Shown in pieces: positions 59,129 to 64,000 of a stretch of 64,000 nucleotides of DNA. The stretch is from Crocinitomicaceae bacterium (lineage in GTDB: Bacteria; Bacteroidota; Bacteroidia; Flavobacteriales_D; Crocinitomicaceae), in contig JAURGK010000007.1 of the NCBI GenBank assembly GCA_030833845.1, forward strand, positions 24,739 to 88,738, read 5' to 3'. Position 1 is the first letter of the stretch. Each line of letters opens with the position of its first letter. The translations under genes were made by a program, and so were the position numbers. The notes under the pieces were generated by a model. That model ran no database searches and was not told the origin of the DNA. It saw only the letters and a list, made by a program, of their open reading frames with translations.

Positions 59129-59149
59129 GTTTAAGCTTCCTGGTAATAT

Positions 59150-59932
59150 TTACAAACTTTTGGTTCTGCCACCGTCGACAGGCACATTTATACCATTAAT
59201 GTATGATGCGCTATCTGAAGCCAAAAAAGCCACAGCAGCGGCTACTTCCTCTGGTTGGGCGATTCTTTTCATAGGGCTTTCTTGGCCCATTTCAGCAAGA
59301 ATTTCAGCTACACTTTCTCCGGTTTTCTCTGCCTTCACCTTGGCAATCTCAGTAAGGCGCTGCGTATTGGTGGCCCCTGGCAGCACATTATTGACTGTAA
59401 TTCCAAAGGCGCCTAATTCATTGGCTAAGGTTTTAGACCAACTTGCCACGGCCCCGCGAATAGTATTGGAAACCCCAAGGTTAGGCAAGGGTTGTTTGAC
59501 AGAAGTCGAAATGATATTGACAATGCGCCCAAAGCCTGCAGCTTTCATGCCCGGCACCACGGCTTGCATTAAAATGTGGTTACAAATCAGGTGCTGATTA
59601 AAGGCCGCTAAAAACTCAGTGGTGTCGGCATCTACTATGGGCCCGCTTTTTGGACCACCAGTATTGTTGATCAATATATGGATGCTGCCATGTTTTTCAA
59701 TAAATGCATTCACGGCATTTTTTACACTTTCGGGATTCGTGAAGTCTGAAACAAAATAATGATGCGTTTGCCCTTTGGAGGAGTCGAGCGATTGAAGTGA
59801 CACTTTGAGTTTTTCTTCATTTCTAGCTGTCAAGACAACTGAAAAACCATCAGCGGCCAATTTTTGTGCAATTGCCAAACCAATACCTTGGGTTGAGCCG
59901 CAAACGAGGGCTAAATGTTTAAAGTTTTTCAA
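59150..59932 (-). CDS. SDR family oxidoreductase (probable TTG start at 59932)
   Basis: LALVCGSTQGIGLAIAQKLAADG, ILINNTGGPKSG; the track ORF extends ~43 residues into non-homologous sequence. Confidence 0.88.
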   Translation of the reverse strand: MKNFKHLALVCGSTQGIGLAIAQKLAADGFSVVLTARNEEKLKVSLQSLDSSKGQTHHYFVSDFTNPESVKNAVNAFIEKHGSIHILINNTGGPKSGPIVDADTTEFLAAFNQHLICNHILMQAVVPGMKAAGFGRIVNIISTSVKQPLPNLGVSNTIRGAVASWSKTLANELGAFGITVNNVLPGATNTQRLTEIAKVKAEKTGESVAEILAEMGQESPMKRIAQPEEVAAAVAFLASDSASYINGINVPVDGGRTKSL

Positions 59933-59999
59933 AGAATAGTTTTTTTTTAGATTGAAATTATCGATATTTGGCGAAAATACAAATACTAAAGTTATTACT

Positions 60000-62900
60000 A
60001 TGAAAAGTTTTACGCGTTTTTTAAGTGTGATGTTTTCGGCAGTAGCGTTACTGTTTACCACGGCCCAGGCTCAGGTTTCAGTAAGTGCAACCGCAGGAAC
60101 AACCACCGGAACCTACGGAACAATCAGTGATGCATTTGGAGCGATCAATGCTGGTACTCACCAAGGTGATATCGTCATCTCCATTACCGCTAATATTACT
60201 GAACCAATGATTCCAAATGTTTTAGGGCCAAGTTCTGGTACTGCCAGTTATACTTCGGTTTTGATCAAACCAGTTGGTGACCGCACGGTCTCTCAAGTGC
60301 CGGTTGTGTTGGCTACTGCCAACTATCACAAGGCGATTATCATGATGGGTGGTGCAACGAATGTCACTATTGATGGTGATGACCCACTTACACCAGGAGT
60401 GAAGAACTTGACCTTGATGCAAGACAATTCATCTACATCAACTTCGCCTTACAGAACATGTGTAAGACTTGCTTCTGCCAATACTACTGCCTATTCAGGA
60501 TGTGAAAACATTACAGTAAAAAACACCATTATGTATGGTGCAAGAAATTCACTGACACATACAGGTGTAACCTATGGTGTTGCTGTTTGTCAGCCAACAT
60601 ATACTTACAGCGGTTCTAATGGAGGTAATAACATTACTATTCATAACAACGAGATTTACCGTGCACGCAACGGTATTTTTGTTTATGGTACATCTTCATA
60701 CACTGTTTCTAATGTTACGATAACCAACAACATTATTGGTGGTTCTGCAACAGGTGTAAACGGTATTGCTCTTTATGGCATTTACCTTTATTATGTAAAC
60801 GATGCCACCAATGATGGCTATCCATTGGTTGAGGGGAACCGCATCAAAGTGGGGTCCGATGACATCTCAACAGGTGGATTTACAACCACTTCATATTGTG
60901 TATACATGGCCTTAGGCGTTAAAGGCGCACGCATCCTACGCAACAACATGACTGCCTATCAGTCTTCAACAAGTGGATATGGTGCTTATGGTGTTTATAT
61001 TTCAAGCACAACCAATTCAGATAGTATTCGCATTCAAAACAACATGATCAATGTTGGTGCAACTAAATATTCGACTAGTGCAACAACAACTTATGTAGCA
61101 AATGCGATACGCTTTGCCGCTGGCGCTACTAATCAATTTGTGACCAACAACACAATGGTTGTTGAAGAAGCACAAGTGGGCTCCACAGCAAACTATACTA
61201 GTGCAGTCGTTTATATGGTGTCTGGTAATACCTTTGCGCAGTTCTACAACAACATCTTAGTTAACCTTAATCAGGGTTCAGGTACTTGGGGTGTATATAC
61301 TGCAAACCCCACGAATAACGTTTCTTCTGTTTGGAATAACAACAACTATTACGTGCCAAATGGCAATTTAGGTTATTATTCCGGAGCAGCTGTTTCAAAC
61401 CTTACCGCTTGGCAAGCAGCTACGGGTGTAGATATGAACAGTTTTGAGGTGAACCCCACGTTTGTAAGTGCAAATGATTTACACCTTACTACTGCCCCAA
61501 CACCATTAGAATCTGCTGGCCAGCCAGTTGCCATTACCGGCGTTTCTACAGACATTGACAATGACAACCGCCCGGGCCCAACGGGTTCATTGAACGGCGG
61601 CGGCTTGAATCCAGATATCGGAGCCGATGAAATGGATGCTACGCCAATTTTCCCTCCAACAGTCACATTTACGAGCATTACAGCTCATGATTGTAACAAC
61701 ACGATCGCACACACAGTTGTTGCCGACGCAACACCTGCTTCAGGAACGCTCAGCTCTGTAGTTATTGCATACAGTTTGGATGGAGTTGCTCAAACACCTA
61801 TTGCCATGACCAATACTTCTGGAAACACCTACTCTGGTGTAATTCCAGCCGCAGTTCCTGTGAATGCTGTCGTTGCGTGGTCAGTAGTGGCTACGAACTC
61901 TTATGGACTAGTAACTACCTACATTGGCACTCCATATCAAGATCAAAGTTTATTGGGAATTGTTGCAGCAGCAACTAATTCAGCTTCACCGGTTTGTTCA
62001 GGCGATGCTTCTAATTTAAGTGTTGTGCTCTCAGGTTTAAACGCACCTTCTTACACTACCCCAACAGTAACTTACCCTACTGCTGACGAAGATTTTGGAA
62101 ACATTACAATTTCACAAGGCGCTACGGTAGTATTGAACAACACGTCGACAATTAATAGTCTTACGGGAACCCTAGGAACAGCATCAGGTATAGCCGGAGG
62201 TTATTCTGACTTTACGAGTTTTGGTTCAACGACCCTCACAGCTGGTCAAACCTACGATATATCAGTTTCGTCTTTAACCACTGGCTTTGGGTACACCAAC
62301 CACATGCGTGTTTGGATCGACTACAACCGTAATGGTGTTTTTGAAGCAACGGAATGTGCGTTCAACACCCCTACTGGCGCGGGCGCCCACACAGAGGTTT
62401 CAACATTTACTGTTCCAGCAACTGCATACAACGGATTGACACGCATGCGTGTAATGGCTTATGAAAGTTCAGCCACTGCAACTGCTTATATCAATGCAAT
62501 TTCTTGGGGTGAGTATGAAGATTACATGATCAACTTGGTTTCTTCAAATGTTGGCGGTGGCTACACACCTGCTATTACAGCAGCTGTATGGTCTGATGGT
62601 GCAGCGACGGTTGTTGGCAACGGCACACCGGCTACTATCAACCCAACAGCTACAGCTACTTACACTGCACTAGTTACAGCAGCGGGTTGTACAGTGACTT
62701 CTTCATCAACAACGGTTGATGTTTTGGCATTGCCAGCAGCTCCTTCTACAACAGCGAGCTCTCAGTGTGGTGTGAATATTCCTACCGCTTCAGTTGCATC
62801 TGCAGCAGGTACTGCTGGAACTGGATCATTCTACTGGTATGATGCTGCTACAGCAGGAAACTTGATTCAATTACCTCCTGTGTCAAGCACATGGAGTACA

Positions 62901-64000
62901 TTCTACACTGCTGACTTCACTACTGGTGTAGCCACAGGAGCTTCGATTTTTGGTGCTGCCAACACAACTAACGTTGCAGGCTGGTTAGAGCTCACTGCTG
63001 CTGCAAACAGCTTGAATGGTGCAATTTCAGTAGATGCTGGTGTTGATGCGCCTGCATACAAAGTTGAATTTGATGTTCAAACAACTTCTGGTGGTGCTGA
63101 TGGTTTCTCATGGAGCTTTGCCCCAGATGCTGACCCAACAGCAACATCACCTGCCGCTGAAATGGGTACGGGTACTGGCGTTAAGATTTCGTTTGATGCC
63201 TATGGAGGCATGCCGAATGCAGCTGGAACTTATGTATTGTATAACTCTACTGCAACATCGTTCAGCAACACAACCGCTGGAGTGTTAGCTTATGATGCTT
63301 CAACTGCATGGTTAGGGTCAACTTCAGCGCACGTTACCATAACAATTAACGAAGCTGGCGAGTTGACATTGAATGTTGACGGTACAGATATCTTCACCAA
63401 CGTAGCCTTGCCTGCAGCTTACTTGTCAGCAAACAAGTCTTCTTGGAAACACGTAATTAAAGCGCGTACAGGTGGCTTGAATATGCAAACCGCTATTGAC
63501 AACCTTGCTATTCAATATAAGACTTATGCAGCTGGTTCTGCAACTTATTTATCTTCGATTCCAGTAACAACAACGTTCTACGTTACTGAACTCGGAACAA
63601 ACGGTTGTTACAGCCCATTGGCACCAGTTGTTGCTACAGTAGTAGATCCAAACCCAATTATTCTTACAAACGGCTTGAACCCAACTTATTGTGAAGGTGG
63701 TACTTATACTGAAACAGCAAGCTCTGCTGCTGTTCCGGCTTACACCTTTACTTGGGATGCTCAAGACGCTAACTCTGGATTGCCAGCAACTACAGCAGGT
63801 GCCTCAGTAACTACAACGCCAGTACCTGGTGTGTATACAATTTATGTAACAGGTACTAACGGTGTGTGTACGGCTACTGATACAGTAACCCTTACAATTA
63901 ACCCTAATCCTGTGATTTCATTGGCTTCGTCTACGCCAGCGGTTTGTACTGGCGACACAGTTCAATTGGTAGCGGAAAGTATTCCTGCTGTACCAGGCAC
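60000..64000 (+). CDS. Giant secreted surface protein: beta-helix + GEVED + lectin-like + Ig-like domains (3' truncated by window edge)
   Basis: ATG at 60000 (MKSFTRFLSVMFSAVALLFTTAQAQ) opens a frame I read through to the window end without a stop (>1333 codons); NNITIHNNEIYRARNGIFVYG beta-helix repeats, WGEYEDYMINL GEVED motif, SPVCSGD/STPAVCTGD Ig-like repeats. Not in the ORF track. Confidence 0.85.
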   Translation, partial: MKSFTRFLSVMFSAVALLFTTAQAQVSVSATAGTTTGTYGTISDAFGAINAGTHQGDIVISITANITEPMIPNVLGPSSGTASYTSVLIKPVGDRTVSQVPVVLATANYHKAIIMMGGATNVTIDGDDPLTPGVKNLTLMQDNSSTSTSPYRTCVRLASANTTAYSGCENITVKNTIMYGARNSLTHTGVTYGVAVCQPTYTYSGSNGGNNITIHNNEIYRARNGIFVYGTSSYTVSNVTITNNIIGGSATGVNGIALYGIYLYYVNDATNDGYPLVEGNRIKVGSDDISTGGFTTTSYCVYMALGVKGARILRNNMTAYQSSTSGYGAYGVYISSTTNSDSIRIQNNMINVGATKYSTSATTTYVANAIRFAAGATNQFVTNNTMVVEEAQVGSTANYTSAVVYMVSGNTFAQFYNNILVNLNQGSGTWGVYTANPTNNVSSVWNNNNYYVPNGNLGYYSGAAVSNLTAWQAATGVDMNSFEVNPTFVSANDLHLTTAPTPLESAGQPVAITGVSTDIDNDNRPGPTGSLNGGGLNPDIGADEMDATPIFPPTVTFTSITAHDCNNTIAHTVVADATPASGTLSSVVIAYSLDGVAQTPIAMTNTSGNTYSGVIPAAVPVNAVVAWSVVATNSYGLVTTYIGTPYQDQSLLGIVAAATNSASPVCSGDASNLSVVLSGLNAPSYTTPTVTYPTADEDFGNITISQGATVVLNNTSTINSLTGTLGTASGIAGGYSDFTSFGSTTLTAGQTYDISVSSLTTGFGYTNHMRVWIDYNRNGVFEATECAFNTPTGAGAHTEVSTFTVPATAYNGLTRMRVMAYESSATATAYINAISWGEYEDYMINLVSSNVGGGYTPAITAAVWSDGAATVVGNGTPATINPTATATYTALVTAAGCTVTSSSTTVDVLALPAAPSTTASSQCGVNIPTASVASAAGTAGTGSFYWYDAATAGNLIQLPPVSSTWSTFYTADFTTGVATGASIFGAANTTNVAGWLELTAAANSLNGAISVDAGVDAPAYKVEFDVQTTSGGADGFSWSFAPDADPTATSPAAEMGTGTGVKISFDAYGGMPNAAGTYVLYNSTATSFSNTTAGVLAYDASTAWLGSTSAHVTITINEAGELTLNVDGTDIFTNVALPAAYLSANKSSWKHVIKARTGGLNMQTAIDNLAIQYKTYAAGSATYLSSIPVTTTFYVTELGTNGCYSPLAPVVATVVDPNPIILTNGLNPTYCEGGTYTETASSAAVPAYTFTWDAQDANSGLPATTAGASVTTTPVPGVYTIYVTGTNGVCTATDTVTLTINPNPVISLASSTPAVCTGDTVQLVAESIPAVPG

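Noticed and set aside
59016-59597. 193-aa plus-strand ORF opposite the SDR gene
   Set aside because: Shadow ORF; the SDR frame carries conserved Rossmann and NNTGG motifs.
61376-63764. Short ORFs (61376-61678 -, 63034-63288 +, 63549-63764 -) in the last 4 kb
   Set aside because: All lie inside the long open frame beginning at 60000; no independent support.

Overview
This looks like a chromosomal segment of a Bacteroidota (Flavobacteriales-like) genome. It is mostly housekeeping genes plus one accessory carbohydrate locus. I found no rRNA, tRNA, IS element, prophage or CRISPR array. Blocks in order: DUF4403-like C-terminus, OmpA-family protein, rpiB; an AT-rich ~530 bp divergent intergenic region; a DUF4175-like giant coiled-coil membrane protein, HATPase anti-sigma-like protein, ybeY and mnmG, with two perfect parS palindromes at the ybeY/mnmG junction; 2-hydroxyacid dehydrogenase, S4 protein, MmcQ/YjbR protein, fatty acid desaturase, ABC exporter, rbfA, FtsX-like permease, atpD-atpC; uppS-bamA-skp-skp-murI; pyrC, glycosyltransferase, rplY, prs; ABC exporter plus a signal-peptide-less substrate-binding-like protein; S41 protease; a cytochrome oxidase accessory cluster (DUF420, two Sco, CoxIV, two CoxIII-like, CtaB); a laminarin-type (beta-1,3-glucan) PUL with GH3, GH16, PKD lipoprotein, SusD, SusC, Nudix-wHTH regulator and sugar MFS; dxs, flippase, enoyl-CoA hydratase, histidine kinase, glycosyltransferase, SDR; and the 5' part (>1333 codons) of a giant secreted beta-helix/GEVED/Ig-like protein that runs off the window and is absent from the ORF track. 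Strongest leads: (i) a palindrome TTATTGT-N7-ACAATAA at the heads of all three inferred PUL transcription units, a candidate operator for the Nudix regulator; (ii) the parS pair near a candidate origin-like region; (iii) a recurrent TAnnTTTG-N4-ATG arrangement suggesting leaderless mRNAs; (iv) a permease whose conserved N-terminus has no canonical start codon; (v) a hairpin-rich intergenic region with a 36-aa membrane microprotein ORF; (vi) an EF-hand-like loop inserted in a DUF420 protein. All product calls are from reading the protein sequences; no searches were run.
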